Notes: generated by a model not told the origin, from the sequence alone. A stretch of DNA of 54,709 bases from Rhodococcus sp. HM1 (GCF_023218075.1 NZ_JALPTB010000045.1:1-54709); one strand, 5' to 3'. Positions 18,484 to 27,222 are shown, counted from the first letter of the stretch. Translations and numbers: made by a program.

Positions 18484-19070
18484 GGCGCTCGCCCCGGGGC
18501 GAGCACATCGAGTGCGTCCTCGATCGCGTCCCGGGCCGGCGGAGTCGCGGCGAGCCCCGCGACCGTCGCGGCCAGGACGTCGTCGCGGCGACGACGCGCC
18601 CGGTGCAGCCGCGCCGCGATCGCACCTGCGAGGGCGTCGGTGTCGGAGAACGGGAGCACCGGCGTGCGCAGTCGTTCGGCAACCGCTCCGATCGCCGCGT
18701 CGTCGGCAGGGTCGGTGCCGGTGAGGATCACGATCACGCGCCCGGCCTCGACCCGGTCGATCAGCGCTCGGTCCGCCGGGTGGATCGCGTGCGGCGGGCG
18801 GCGGACGGCTGTCACGAGAATCACGACGTCGCCGTCGACGATCGGATCGGCTCGGCCGGGCACGTCCGTCTCGAGGTGTTCGACCGTGTATTCCTCCGGC
18901 GCCTCGGGGACGGCGAGTGTCTCGGCGCCGCTGCCGGCGCGCTCGACGATCTGCACGGTCGGCGGACGATCACGCGTGCGCAGAGCCGCATGCAGGGCAC
19001 GTCCCGCCTCCGCGTCGAGCCGTTCGACGCGGTGGGCGAGCTCGCGCCACGCGTCGTCCGAATTCCCCAT
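18480..19070 (-). CDS. Small GTPase-like companion protein, function unknown
   Basis: A 196-residue protein without signal peptide or membrane span. The central part (VVILVTAVRR, then RVIVILTGTDPADD) looks like the strand-G4 region of a GTPase domain with TGTD. No P-loop is visible. The C-terminal third is helical and Arg/Ala-rich (RLHRARRRRDDVLAATVAGL). It is translationally coupled to the larger GTPase-like gene, so the two proteins probably work together, perhaps as a pair of dynamin-like partners; this is inference. Start chosen at the ATG 19070, 9 bases after GGGGGG; an ATG at 19079 sits directly on that purine tract. Confidence 0.55.
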   Translation of the reverse strand: MGNSDDAWRELAHRVERLDAEAGRALHAALRTRDRPPTVQIVERAGSGAETLAVPEAPEEYTVEHLETDVPGRADPIVDGDVVILVTAVRRPPHAIHPADRALIDRVEAGRVIVILTGTDPADDAAIGAVAERLRTPVLPFSDTDALAGAIAARLHRARRRRDDVLAATVAGLAATPPARDAIEDALDVLAPGRAP

Positions 19071-19204
19071 CAGAAACATCCCCCCGAATGCCCCCGGCAA
19101 CAGTGGACGGATTGTCGCAGAGGAGGCGGCGCGCGGCAGCGGTCCTGAGAAAACCCTGTGGTCACACGAGTCCCTCCTGTCACGCACTCCCGAGATACGC
19201 GACA

Positions 19205-19960
19205 ATGGGTGCCGTGAACGAAGCCGATCAGCACACGACCGAGACGCCGGAACAGCGCCCGACGCGAGGAAACCGCCTCTACCCGCGGGTGACGAGTTTC
19301 CGGTCCCGCCGGGGCTCGCTGACCGACCCGCAGCAGGAATGCTGGGACCGTCGGTGGCCCGAGCTCGGCCGTGACGTCGGCGACGAACTGCTCGACATAG
19401 ACGGCTGGTTCGGCCGCAGCGCACCCACCGTCCTGGAGATCGGCTCCGGTACCGGGACCGCCGCGGTCGCGATGGCCCAGGACGAGCCCCACGTCAACCT
19501 GATCGCGATCGAGGTCTACAAGCCGGGCATCGCCCAGACGCTGCAGCGCATCGAACGCACCTACGACACCGACCGGCCGGTGCACAACCTCCGCATCCTG
19601 CGCGGCGATGCCGTCGAGGTGCTCGAGCACATGGTGGCGCCGGAGTCGCTCACCGGCGTGCGGGTGTTCTTCCCGGACCCGTGGCCCAAGGCCCGCCACC
19701 ACAAGCGCCGTCTGCTGCAGGCGCCGACGTTCGCGCTGATCGCGAGCCGCCTGAAGCCCGGCGGGGTGCTGCACGTGGCCACCGACCACGCCGAATACGC
19801 CGTTGCCATCGAAGAGGCCGGAAACGCCGAGCCCCTTCTCACCCCCCTCGACTGGGACTCGCCGATCAGCCACGAACGGCCCGTCACCAAGTTCGAGGAC
19901 AAGGCTCACCAGGTGGGCAGCGCCATCACCGAGCTGATCTGGGGGAAGATCGGAGCATGA
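19205..19960 (+). CDS. trmB: tRNA (guanine-N7)-methyltransferase TrmB
   Basis: A 251-residue SAM-dependent methyltransferase of the TrmB family. Motif I is LEIGSGTGTAAVAMA, and the family signature FFPDPWPKARHHKRRL is intact, followed by HVATDHAEY. It forms m7G46 in tRNA variable loops. The N-terminal ~50 residues are a variable extension as in mycobacterial homologues. The ATG at 19205 is tentative: a GTG at 19214 with GACAAT 7 bases upstream would fit a leaderless start. Its stop overlaps the next start (ATGA, 19957-19960), so it is coupled to the NYN gene and then mmpL3, the same order as Rv0208c-Rv0207c-Rv0206c. Confidence 0.93.
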   Translation: MGAVNEADQHTTETPEQRPTRGNRLYPRVTSFRSRRGSLTDPQQECWDRRWPELGRDVGDELLDIDGWFGRSAPTVLEIGSGTGTAAVAMAQDEPHVNLIAIEVYKPGIAQTLQRIERTYDTDRPVHNLRILRGDAVEVLEHMVAPESLTGVRVFFPDPWPKARHHKRRLLQAPTFALIASRLKPGGVLHVATDHAEYAVAIEEAGNAEPLLTPLDWDSPISHERPVTKFEDKAHQVGSAITELIWGKIGA

Positions 19961-20649
19961 GCCTCGACGAAGATATGTCCGCGACGTCCGATTCGGTGAC
20001 GGGTGCGGCCGGCAACCCACACCGGCGTGTGCTGCTCGTGTGGGATGCGCCGAACCTCGACATGGGGCTCGGGGCGATTCTCGGCGGCCGGCCCACCGCG
20101 GCCTACCGCCCCCGGTTCGACGCCCTCGGCCGCTGGCTGCTCGCCCGCACCGCCGAACTCTCCCGGTCCTCCTCCACGACCCTCGAACCCGAGGCGACGG
20201 TGTTCACGAACATCGCGCCGGGCAGCGCCGACGTCGTCCGGCCGTGGGTCGAGGCGCTGCGCAACGTCGGCTTCGCCGTGTTCGCCAAGCCCAAGATCGA
20301 CGAGGACAGCGACGTCGACTCCGATATGCTGCACCACATCGAGCTGCGGCGCAGCGAGGGCCTCGCCGGTGTGATGGTGGCTTCCGCGGACGGTCAGGCC
20401 TTCCGGGAACCCCTCGAGGAACTCGCGAACGCCGGCATCGCGGTACAGGTACTCGGATTCCGCGAACATGCCAGCTGGGCGGTGACGTCCGAGATCCTCG
20501 ACTTCGTCGATCTCGAGGACATCCCCGGCGTGTTCCGTGAGCCGCTGCCGCGGGTCAGCCTGGACATGCTCCCCGACGAGGGTGCCTGGCTGCAGCCGTT
20601 CCGACCGCTTTCCGCCTTGCTCGTCGGACGCAAGAGCGTCGCCGAATAG
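19957..20649 (+). CDS. NYN-domain protein (Rv0207c-like)
   Basis: A 230-residue protein of the NYN/PIN-like nuclease fold. The expected acidic residues are present: Asp in VWDAPNLDM at the first strand, the acidic run DEDSDVDSDM, and Asp in MVASADGQAF. NYN proteins are predicted metal-dependent RNases. This gene is conserved directly before mmpL3 in mycolic-acid bacteria (Rv0207c in M. tuberculosis); its biological role is not established. Translation is coupled to trmB by a 4-base overlap, and the mmpL3 start follows 10 bases after its stop. Confidence 0.85.
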   Translation: MSLDEDMSATSDSVTGAAGNPHRRVLLVWDAPNLDMGLGAILGGRPTAAYRPRFDALGRWLLARTAELSRSSSTTLEPEATVFTNIAPGSADVVRPWVEALRNVGFAVFAKPKIDEDSDVDSDMLHHIELRRSEGLAGVMVASADGQAFREPLEELANAGIAVQVLGFREHASWAVTSEILDFVDLEDIPGVFREPLPRVSLDMLPDEGAWLQPFRPLSALLVGRKSVAE

Positions 20650-20659
20650 GAGACTTCAC

Positions 20660-23600
20660 GTGTTCGACCGCTGGGGAGAGCTCGTCTTCCGCGCCCGTTT
20701 CACGGTGATCGCGGTGATGGTCGCCGCCTTGCTGGGGCTGGCCGGATACGGGCTGAGCCTGAACGACCATCTCAGCCAGAGCGGCTGGGATGATCCCGGC
20801 TCGCAGTCGTCGCAGGCCGCACGGCTCGCGGACGGCACCTTCGGTCGCGACACCGCCGGCGACGTCCTGGTGCTGTACACGGCACCCGAGGGCAAGACGG
20901 TCGACGATCCCGCCATAGCAGCGAAGGTCAAGGACAGCCTCAACACCCTGGTCGCGAACCATCCCGACGAGATCCTCAAGATCAACGGCGCCTACTGGCC
21001 CACGAACGGGGCACCCGCGCTTCCCGCACTCGCCGACGAGTCACGACAGCACGCGGTCGCGTCGATCGCGATCGCCGGTGACGACGACACCGCGCTGACC
21101 AACAACTTCCGTGTCATCAAGGACGAGTTCGCGATCGACGGCGTCGACGTGCAACTCGCCGGGCTGCAGCCGATCGCCGGTGCCCTCAACGACACGATGG
21201 CCAACGACATCCACCGCATGGAGATCCTCGCGATCCCCGCCGTCGGCATCCTGTTGTTCTTCGTCTTCGGTGGCGTCGTCGCCGCGTCGCTGCCACTGAT
21301 CACCGGTGGCCTCACGATCGTCGCCGCGAACGGCATCGTCCGGTTCATCACCAACTTCGCCGAGGTCAACTCGTTCGTCGCACCCGTCGTGTCCCTCATC
21401 GGCCTGGGGCTGGCGATCGACTACGGGCTGTTCATGGTTTCCCGGTTCCGGGAGGAACTCGCCGAGGGATACGAGACCGCCGCGGCGGTCCGGCGCACGG
21501 TCGTCACAGCAGGCCGCACCGTCGTGTTCTCCGCGACCATGGTCGTCAGCAGTCTCGGCGGTCTGCTGCTGTTCCCGCAGGCATTCCTCAAGTCCGTCGC
21601 CTACGGCGCGATCGCCGCGGTGTCCCTGGCAGCGTTCACGTCGATCACCCTGCTCCCGGCGATCCTGAGCATCCTCGGCAAGCGCATCGACAAGTTCGGT
21701 CTCAAGCGTTTCGGCCAGATCCAGTCGAACGAGCAGATCGAGAACAGTCTCATCGGCCGCCTCACCCGCTGGGTGATGCGCAATCCGCTCAAGGTCACGA
21801 TCCCCACCGTCGTCGGGCTGCTGCTGCTCATCATGCCGCTGACCGGCATCAAGTTCGGCGGCATCAACGAGACCTATCTCCCGCCGGACCACCCCACGCG
21901 CGTCGCACAGGAGCAGTTCGACGAACTGTTCCCCGGCCAGCGCGCCGAGCCCGTGCGCATCGTCATCCGCGGCGCCGAGGGCGGCGACCTCAACGAGATC
22001 ATCAAGACCGCGAGTGCCGCCCCCGGCCTCGTTGAGAAGTTCGCCATCGAAGGCCCCGCCAAGGACGGGGTCCGCGTCATCAAGGCCGGCCTGGTCGACC
22101 GCAACGCGTCCGCCGACACGATCGACTACCTGCATTCGGCGTCGTGGCCCGACGGTGTCGAGGTACTCGTCGGCGGAACCCCGGCGATCGAGCAGGACTC
22201 GATCGCGGCGCTGCTCGACACCCTGCCGCTGATGGTGACGGTGGTCGTACTGCTGACCACCATCCTGATGTTCCTGGCGTTCGGTTCACTGGTGCTGCCG
22301 GTCAAGGCCGCACTCATGAGCGCGCTCGGCCTCGGCGCCACCCTCGGCATCCTCACCTGGATCTTCATCGACGGACACGGCTCCGGGCCGCTCAACTTCA
22401 CGCCCGGCCCGATCATGTCGCCCGTGCTCGTGCTGATCATCGCGATCATCTACGGCCTGTCCACCGACTACGAGGTGTTCCTGCTCTCCCGGATGGTCGA
22501 AGCCCGCTCCCAGGGCGCGAGCACCACCGAGTCGATCCGCATCGGCACCGCACACACCGGTCGCATCATCACCGCCGCCGCGCTGATCCTCATCGTCGTC
22601 ACCGGTGCGTTCGGATTCTCCGAACTGGTGATGATGAAATACATCGCGTTCGGCATGATCGCCGCGCTGATCCTCGACGCGACCGTCATCCGCATGTTCC
22701 TCGTCCCCGCCACCATGAAACTGCTCGGTGACGACTGCTGGTGGGCGCCGGCATGGATGAAGCGCATCCAGGAGAAGATCGGCCTCGCCGAACCCATCCT
22801 CGCGGACGAACTGATGCCCGAGGACGTGCCCGAACTCATCACCGTCGGCATGTTCGGACCGGCCACCGTCGCCGCGACCGGGGCACATCGCCTCCCGCCG
22901 ATGGTTCCCGGCATCGGCCCGTCGGACATGACTCAGCCGCTGCCCAAGATCGCAGCGCCCCGCTCGTCCGCCGAACAGCGCCGCGCACGGGAGTTCCCGC
23001 CCGCGCCGCGCCGCCCCTCGCCGTCTCGTGCCGGACGCGTGCCCGTGCCCGCTCCGGAGCGTCGCCCGGACCCGCGCAACGTCGGCCAACCTCCGGCCGC
23101 GCACGGACTCGCCAGGCCGCAGCAGTCCAACCAGCCGCAGCCCGACCAGCAGTCCGCACCGCTGCAGCGCGGACAGGCGGCACCCCGGCAGGCCCCGCCG
23201 GTTCGGAACGACAGCACCGGCCTCGTGCGCAACCCGCAGGCCGCACCGCCGCAGCAGGCACCAGCGGCACCGCCGCAGGTGTCGCAGCCGGTACGCCGCG
23301 ACAGCGCGCCGGTGCAGCGCAACGCGCAGGCACCGGTGGAACGACCGATGCGTCCCACTCCCCCGATGCCTCCGCAGCCCCGTCCGGCAGCACCGCTGCC
23401 GCAGCGGGCTGCCGCCGAACCGCTTCCACAGCGGCCTGTCGCAGAGCCGCTCCCCCAGCGGACCGGGGCCGACCGGCAGCCGCCGCTGCCGCCTCGTGCC
23501 GCGCCGGATGCGCGTCCCGGCGGGGATCCGCAGGCGCGGACCGCGGTGCCCCCGTTGCCGCCGACGACCGCGTCGCCGCAGCCCGCCACGGCGCTGCCGC

Positions 23601-24067
23601 CGGTGACGGCCACGTTCGCCCCGCCGCTGCCGCGTCGTGACGCTCAGGGTTCCGGCCCCGCACAGGACCCGCAGTCCCCGACCGCGATCCCGCCGTTGCC
23701 GCGACGTCAGCGCGGGACCGTGCCGCCGCCGTTGCCGCATCCCTTCGTCCGTCCGCAGGTCCCGCCGCAGCCGCCCGCCCGTCCGGCCCCGGCACCGCGC
23801 CCGGAAGCGGGCCGGGCTCGCGACCCTCAGGCCATCGAGAACTGGCTGTCCCAGTTGCGGCGTACCGCGCCGGGCGTCGATCAACCGCGTCCCGCGCGCC
23901 CGGCGCCGGATCAGGCTCCGGCGCCGCGGGAGCAGGATCCGCGTCTCGGCCGGTATCGCGACCCGGATCCGGAGCGGTCCGGTCCGACGACGGGCCGGCA
24001 CGGTGACGAGGACAACGCGGGCGGAATCAGCGTCAGCGAGCTGATCGCCCGCCAGCGCCGGACGTAG
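20660..24067 (+). CDS. mmpL3: MmpL3 trehalose monomycolate flippase/exporter
   Basis: A 1135-residue RND-superfamily transporter. Two MMPL halves are visible, each with a large extracytoplasmic loop and a six-helix bundle. Proton-relay Asp-Tyr pairs occur at D254-Y255 (GLAIDYGLFMVSRFRE) and D603-Y604 (LSTDYEVFLLSRM), matching the pairs blocked by MmpL3 inhibitors. It moves trehalose monomycolate across the inner membrane for cell-envelope assembly, so this organism makes mycolic acids. The GTG start has AGGAG 7 bases upstream. The membrane part ends near residue 695, and a cytoplasmic tail of about 430 residues follows. From residue ~750 it is low-complexity Pro/Gln/Ala/Arg, much longer than the M. 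tuberculosis tail (whole protein ~944 residues). Confidence 0.95.
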   Translation: MFDRWGELVFRARFTVIAVMVAALLGLAGYGLSLNDHLSQSGWDDPGSQSSQAARLADGTFGRDTAGDVLVLYTAPEGKTVDDPAIAAKVKDSLNTLVANHPDEILKINGAYWPTNGAPALPALADESRQHAVASIAIAGDDDTALTNNFRVIKDEFAIDGVDVQLAGLQPIAGALNDTMANDIHRMEILAIPAVGILLFFVFGGVVAASLPLITGGLTIVAANGIVRFITNFAEVNSFVAPVVSLIGLGLAIDYGLFMVSRFREELAEGYETAAAVRRTVVTAGRTVVFSATMVVSSLGGLLLFPQAFLKSVAYGAIAAVSLAAFTSITLLPAILSILGKRIDKFGLKRFGQIQSNEQIENSLIGRLTRWVMRNPLKVTIPTVVGLLLLIMPLTGIKFGGINETYLPPDHPTRVAQEQFDELFPGQRAEPVRIVIRGAEGGDLNEIIKTASAAPGLVEKFAIEGPAKDGVRVIKAGLVDRNASADTIDYLHSASWPDGVEVLVGGTPAIEQDSIAALLDTLPLMVTVVVLLTTILMFLAFGSLVLPVKAALMSALGLGATLGILTWIFIDGHGSGPLNFTPGPIMSPVLVLIIAIIYGLSTDYEVFLLSRMVEARSQGASTTESIRIGTAHTGRIITAAALILIVVTGAFGFSELVMMKYIAFGMIAALILDATVIRMFLVPATMKLLGDDCWWAPAWMKRIQEKIGLAEPILADELMPEDVPELITVGMFGPATVAATGAHRLPPMVPGIGPSDMTQPLPKIAAPRSSAEQRRAREFPPAPRRPSPSRAGRVPVPAPERRPDPRNVGQPPAAHGLARPQQSNQPQPDQQSAPLQRGQAAPRQAPPVRNDSTGLVRNPQAAPPQQAPAAPPQVSQPVRRDSAPVQRNAQAPVERPMRPTPPMPPQPRPAAPLPQRAAAEPLPQRPVAEPLPQRTGADRQPPLPPRAAPDARPGGDPQARTAVPPLPPTTASPQPATALPPVTATFAPPLPRRDAQGSGPAQDPQSPTAIPPLPRRQRGTVPPPLPHPFVRPQVPPQPPARPAPAPRPEAGRARDPQAIENWLSQLRRTAPGVDQPRPARPAPDQAPAPREQDPRLGRYRDPDPERSGPTTGRHGDEDNAGGISVSELIARQRRT

Positions 24068-24080
24068 CTCGGCCGGAGAA

Positions 24081-24162
24081 CTGCGCGATCAGCGCAGGAA
24101 CTGGCACCGCGCGATCAGCGCAGAAACTGGCGCAGCGCGATCAGCGCAGAAACTGGCGCAGT
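24081..24162. repeat. 26-base tandem repeat, three copies, overlapping a gene's 3' end
   Basis: Units start at 24085, 24111 and 24137 with exact 26-base spacing and share a 21-base core that differs at one position in the first copy. The third copy contains the stop codon and last codons of the DUF1707 gene; the other two lie in the gap to mmpL3. Each core carries a small stem of the form GCGC-GATCA-GCGC (longest in copy 1, CTGCGC/GCGCAG at 24081-24097). They may act as a terminator for the convergent genes. Confidence 0.9.
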
Positions 24163-24785
24163 GCGGTGCCGAGAGGATGCCGGACCGTCAGTGCGCTGAA
24201 ACGCAGCCGGCCGGTGACCACGAGGTGCAGCGGGCCGAACGGCGGACCGGACCGTACCTTCGAGTTCGTGCTCGACGCGACCGGGTCGATGCCGTTGACG
24301 TCCGCGGTCGCTTCCGGCGGGACGACGAGCGTGATGGAACCCAGGTAGTCGTTCACCTGGATGTTCACGACCTGGGTCTGCATCACCGCTTCGGTGAAGT
24401 CGAGGACCACGGTCGACATCCGCGTGTCGATCTGCAGCGTCGGCGGCACCTCCCAGCGACCCTTGCGTGCGATGTTCGACATGCGGCCGCGGATCACCGG
24501 CGCACCCGCAACCGGCGCACCCGCGACCGGCGGCGGCGCCGTCATCGGGGGTTGCGCCGGCGCGTACTGCGCCTGCATCTGCCGAAGGTATTCGGGACGC
24601 AGCTGGATGCCCGGCAGGTCGATGAGAACCTGGTTGACGTCGGCACGGGTCTTGGCCGCCAGCACGGTGTCCATCCGTTCGGTGAACTCACCGAGCGAGA
24701 GCATGCCCTGACCGACCGCCCGCTGCAGCAATTGACCGACGTGTTCCCGTTCCGCGTCCGAAACGCGCAGATCCCGCGAGTCCAT
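24141..24785 (-). CDS. DUF1707 protein with LiaF-like C-terminal domain
   Basis: A 214-residue protein. The N-terminal ~60 residues (DLRVSDAEREHVGQLLQRAV, then GEFTERMDTVLAAKTRAD) are the short DUF1707 domain common in actinobacteria. A Pro/Ala linker with an AGAPVAGAPV repeat follows. The C-terminal ~110 residues (STVVLDFTEAVMQTQ, ITLVVPPEA) resemble the beta-rich LiaF C-terminal, cell-wall-active-antibiotic-response domain. No membrane span is visible. It may sense envelope stress, by family association only. The ATG start at 24785 follows a TACTGT hexamer by 7 bases, so the mRNA is probably leaderless. An upstream in-frame extension was rejected because it precedes that promoter. Confidence 0.82.
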   Translation of the reverse strand: MDSRDLRVSDAEREHVGQLLQRAVGQGMLSLGEFTERMDTVLAAKTRADVNQVLIDLPGIQLRPEYLRQMQAQYAPAQPPMTAPPPVAGAPVAGAPVIRGRMSNIARKGRWEVPPTLQIDTRMSTVVLDFTEAVMQTQVVNIQVNDYLGSITLVVPPEATADVNGIDPVASSTNSKVRSGPPFGPLHLVVTGRLRFSALTVRHPLGTALRQFLR

Positions 24786-24792
24786 GGCCACC

Positions 24793-24798
24793 ACAGTA
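24793..24798 (-). promoter_or_regulatory. -10 element of DUF1707 gene, leaderless
   Basis: TACTGT on the minus strand, 7 bases before the ATG, with no Shine-Dalgarno sequence. Confidence 0.5.
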
Positions 24799-24975
24799 GG
24801 TGGAAGATCGCGCCTCGTCGCGTGGCCGGAGCCGATACCTGTCGATCCGCAGCAGCTTCGATCGTCATCACTGTGGCGGGCCACATCCGCGCCCGTCGAA
24901 ATTCACCGAGCCGCAGTGCGCGGACGGACGACTCGGCAGGATCGAGTCGGAGCGATCGGAGAAGAGGCGATTCCC

Positions 24976-25353
24976 GTGCGATACACGATTCTGATGCACT
25001 ACTCGGAGGAGACCGGCGAGTCGATCGGTGAGGAGACGATCGCTGCCGGCCGGCAGGCGTTCGCCGCCTACACAGCCGCGTTGGAGCAGGCCGGCGTCCT
25101 GATCGGCGCGGAGGTTCTCGCCCCGTCCGAGCTGACGACCACCCTCAGGATGGTCGACGGCGAACTTCGCGTGCAGGACGGGCCGTTCGCCGATACGAAG
25201 GAGCAGCTGGGCGGAACCGTCGTCATCGACGTGCCGGACCTCGATGCGGCGATCGAGTGGGCGCGGCAGGCGCCGCCGATCCACTGGGGTGCGGTCGAGG
25301 TCCGGCCGGGCGCGACCCACACGGTCGAGGGTGTCTGGACGCCGAACCGATGA
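24976..25353 (+). CDS. YCII/DGPF-domain protein, partner of ECF sigma factor
   Basis: A 125-residue protein of the YCII-related family. It has the diagnostic QDGPFADTKEQLGG motif (DGPF) in the second half and the typical VRYTILMHYSEE opening. DGPF proteins are found next to ECF42-group sigma factors across many phyla. Their biochemical role is unknown, although the fold is a dimeric alpha-beta barrel. The GTG start has AGAGG 9 bases upstream. The stop overlaps the sigma-factor start (ATGA, 25350-25353), so the two are translationally coupled. The 190-base divergent gap to the DUF1707 gene holds no recognised site besides the -10 of that gene. Confidence 0.88.
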   Translation: MRYTILMHYSEETGESIGEETIAAGRQAFAAYTAALEQAGVLIGAEVLAPSELTTTLRMVDGELRVQDGPFADTKEQLGGTVVIDVPDLDAAIEWARQAPPIHWGAVEVRPGATHTVEGVWTPNR

Positions 25354-26558
25354 CGCGGTCCGGGGCGTGGGCCGCGGCCGAGCATGCGGCACGCGCCTCA
25401 CGCGCCCGGTTGGTTGCGCTGCTCGCGTCGAACTCCGGCGACCTCGCGCTCGCCGAGGACGCCGTGGCGGCGGCATTCGAGCAGGCGCTGGTGGTCTGGC
25501 CGGAGCGGGGTGTTCCCGCGAATCCGGACGGCTGGCTGCTCACCGTCGCCCGGAACCGGCAGCGTGACGTGTGGAAGTCCGCCGCGCACCGCACCGCGGC
25601 TCCGCTCGAGCAGGTGCCCGACAATGTCGGCTCGGTGGCGACGCTCGACGAGGTCGACCCGGATGCGATCCCGGACCGGCGGCTCGCGCTGTTGTTCGTG
25701 TGCGCGCATCCTGCGATCGCCGAGTCCGCGCGTACCCCGCTGATGCTGCAGGCGGTGCTGGGTTTCGATGCGGCACAGGTTGCTTCGGTGTTCGCGGTCT
25801 CGTCGTCCGCGATGGCGGGGCGGCTCGTCCGCGCGAAGCGGCGCATCCGCGACGCCCGGATCCCGTTCGTCGTCCCGGACCGCACCGTGATGCCCGAGCG
25901 GCTTCCCGCGGTCCTCGAAGCGGTCTACGGATGTTTCACGATCGCCCGCGGCCCCGGGGTGACCCCGATGGCGTCCGAATCGCTTTATCTGGCAACTGTT
26001 CTCGCGGAGTCCGTCGACGAACCGGAAGCCTGGGGGCTGGCGTCCCTGATCGCGCTGTCGCTGAGCCGGGCCGGCGCGACCGGCGCCGACTTCGTCCCGC
26101 TCGACGAGCAGGACCCGGCGTCGTGGGACGCGGAACTCGCGGAACGGGGCGAGCGCATGCTCCGCCGGGCCTCGGCCGGCGGGCGCATCGGGCGTTTCCA
26201 GCTCGAAGCCGCGATGCAGGCGGTCCATGCCGCCCGCCGACACACGGGGGTCACGGATTGGCCTGCGCTCGATACACTTTCGCGGGCGCTGGTGCACACG
26301 GCGCCGACCCTGGGGTCGCGGGTCGCACGCGCCGCGATCGCCGGCCGCGTCGACGGCCCGGAGGCGGGCCTCGACGTACTCGACGCGGTCGCCCGCGATC
26401 ACCCCGCCGCAACCTCGTATCAGCCGTTCCACGCGGTGCGCGCCGACCTGCTCGCGCGCGCGGGCCGGACCGCCGACGCCCGCGCGGCGTTCGACCGCGC
26501 GGCGGAACTCGCGACCGACGACGCGGTCCGCGCCTGGCTGCGGAACCGGTCGCCGTGA
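25350..26558 (+). CDS. ECF sigma factor with TPR-like C-terminal extension (ECF42 type)
   Basis: A 402-residue ECF sigma factor. The sigma-2 region is at residues ~15-80 (ALLASNSGDLALAEDAV, then NPDGWLLTVARNRQRD). The sigma-4 helix-turn-helix is at residues ~110-165 (FDAAQVASVFAVSSSAMAGRLVRAKRRIR). A ~230-residue helical C-terminal extension resembles tetratricopeptide repeats. ECF42 sigma factors have this extension and a coupled DGPF gene, exactly as here. In that group the extension is reported to be needed for activity, and no classical anti-sigma factor is present. The inducing signal is unknown. Its stop is separated by one base from the convergent stop of the response-regulator gene. 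Confidence 0.9.
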   Translation: MTRSGAWAAAEHAARASRARLVALLASNSGDLALAEDAVAAAFEQALVVWPERGVPANPDGWLLTVARNRQRDVWKSAAHRTAAPLEQVPDNVGSVATLDEVDPDAIPDRRLALLFVCAHPAIAESARTPLMLQAVLGFDAAQVASVFAVSSSAMAGRLVRAKRRIRDARIPFVVPDRTVMPERLPAVLEAVYGCFTIARGPGVTPMASESLYLATVLAESVDEPEAWGLASLIALSLSRAGATGADFVPLDEQDPASWDAELAERGERMLRRASAGGRIGRFQLEAAMQAVHAARRHTGVTDWPALDTLSRALVHTAPTLGSRVARAAIAGRVDGPEAGLDVLDAVARDHPAATSYQPFHAVRADLLARAGRTADARAAFDRAAELATDDAVRAWLRNRSP

Positions 26559-26559
26559 C

Positions 26560-27222
26560 CTATTCCAGACCCTGCTCGATGGCGTAGCGGGTCAGTTCGA
26601 CCCGATTGGCGAGCTGCAGCTTCCGTAAGGTCGCCTGGACGTGGTTCTCCACCGTCCGATGGCTGAGGGTGAGCTTCGCGGCGATCTGCTTGGCGGACAG
26701 TCCTTTCGCGACGAACCGGAGCACCTCGGTCTCCCGATCGGTGAGCGTCGGCGGTGCGGGCGAGCGCCGGTCCACGGTCGCCGACATCCGCCGGTATTCG
26801 CCGAGCACGAGGCCGGCCAGGCCGGGCGTGAACACCGCCTGACCGGCCGCGGTGGCCGCGACCGCCTCCACCAGTTCGGCCGCCGACGCGCTCTTGACGA
26901 GATACCCCGACGCACCGGCCTTCACCGCGCCGAGCACGTCGTCGCGTTCGGACGACGCGGACAGCACCAGCACCCGGGTCCCCGGGGAGGCACGCAGAAC
27001 TGCGACGGTCGCGTCGGTGCCGCTGCCGTCGGGCAGTGACATGTCCATGAGCACGACGTCCGGGCGCACCGCCGCCGCGCGCCGTCCCGCCGACCCGACG
27101 CTGTCGGCAGCGGCGACGACGCGGAAGCCGGCGGCGTCGAGGTCGCGGGAGACGGCGTCGCGCCAGATGGGGTGGTCGTCGACGACCATCACCGTGACGG
27201 GTTCCGAAGTGTGGTCACGCAC
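26560..27222 (-). CDS. NarL/LuxR-family response regulator
   Basis: A 220-residue response regulator. The receiver domain has acidic D15-D16, phosphoacceptor D60 (VVLMDMSLPDGS) and K110 (YLVKSAS). The C-terminal LuxR helix-turn-helix is LTDRETEVLRFVAKGLSAKQ with SHRTVENHVQATLRKL. It is the DNA-binding partner of the histidine kinase directly upstream; the GTG start lies inside the kinase gene 3' end with an 8-base overlap. A start a few codons later (GTG at V9) cannot be excluded. Targets are unknown. Confidence 0.92.
   Translation of the reverse strand: MRDHTSEPVTVMVVDDHPIWRDAVSRDLDAAGFRVVAAADSVGSAGRRAAAVRPDVVLMDMSLPDGSGTDATVAVLRASPGTRVLVLSASSERDDVLGAVKAGASGYLVKSASAAELVEAVAATAAGQAVFTPGLAGLVLGEYRRMSATVDRRSPAPPTLTDRETEVLRFVAKGLSAKQIAAKLTLSHRTVENHVQATLRKLQLANRVELTRYAIEQGLE

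Noticed and set aside
21041..24001. Long minus-strand open frames opposite mmpL3
   Set aside because: Shadows of a GC-rich coding strand and its Pro-rich tail; no ribosome-binding sites or motifs.
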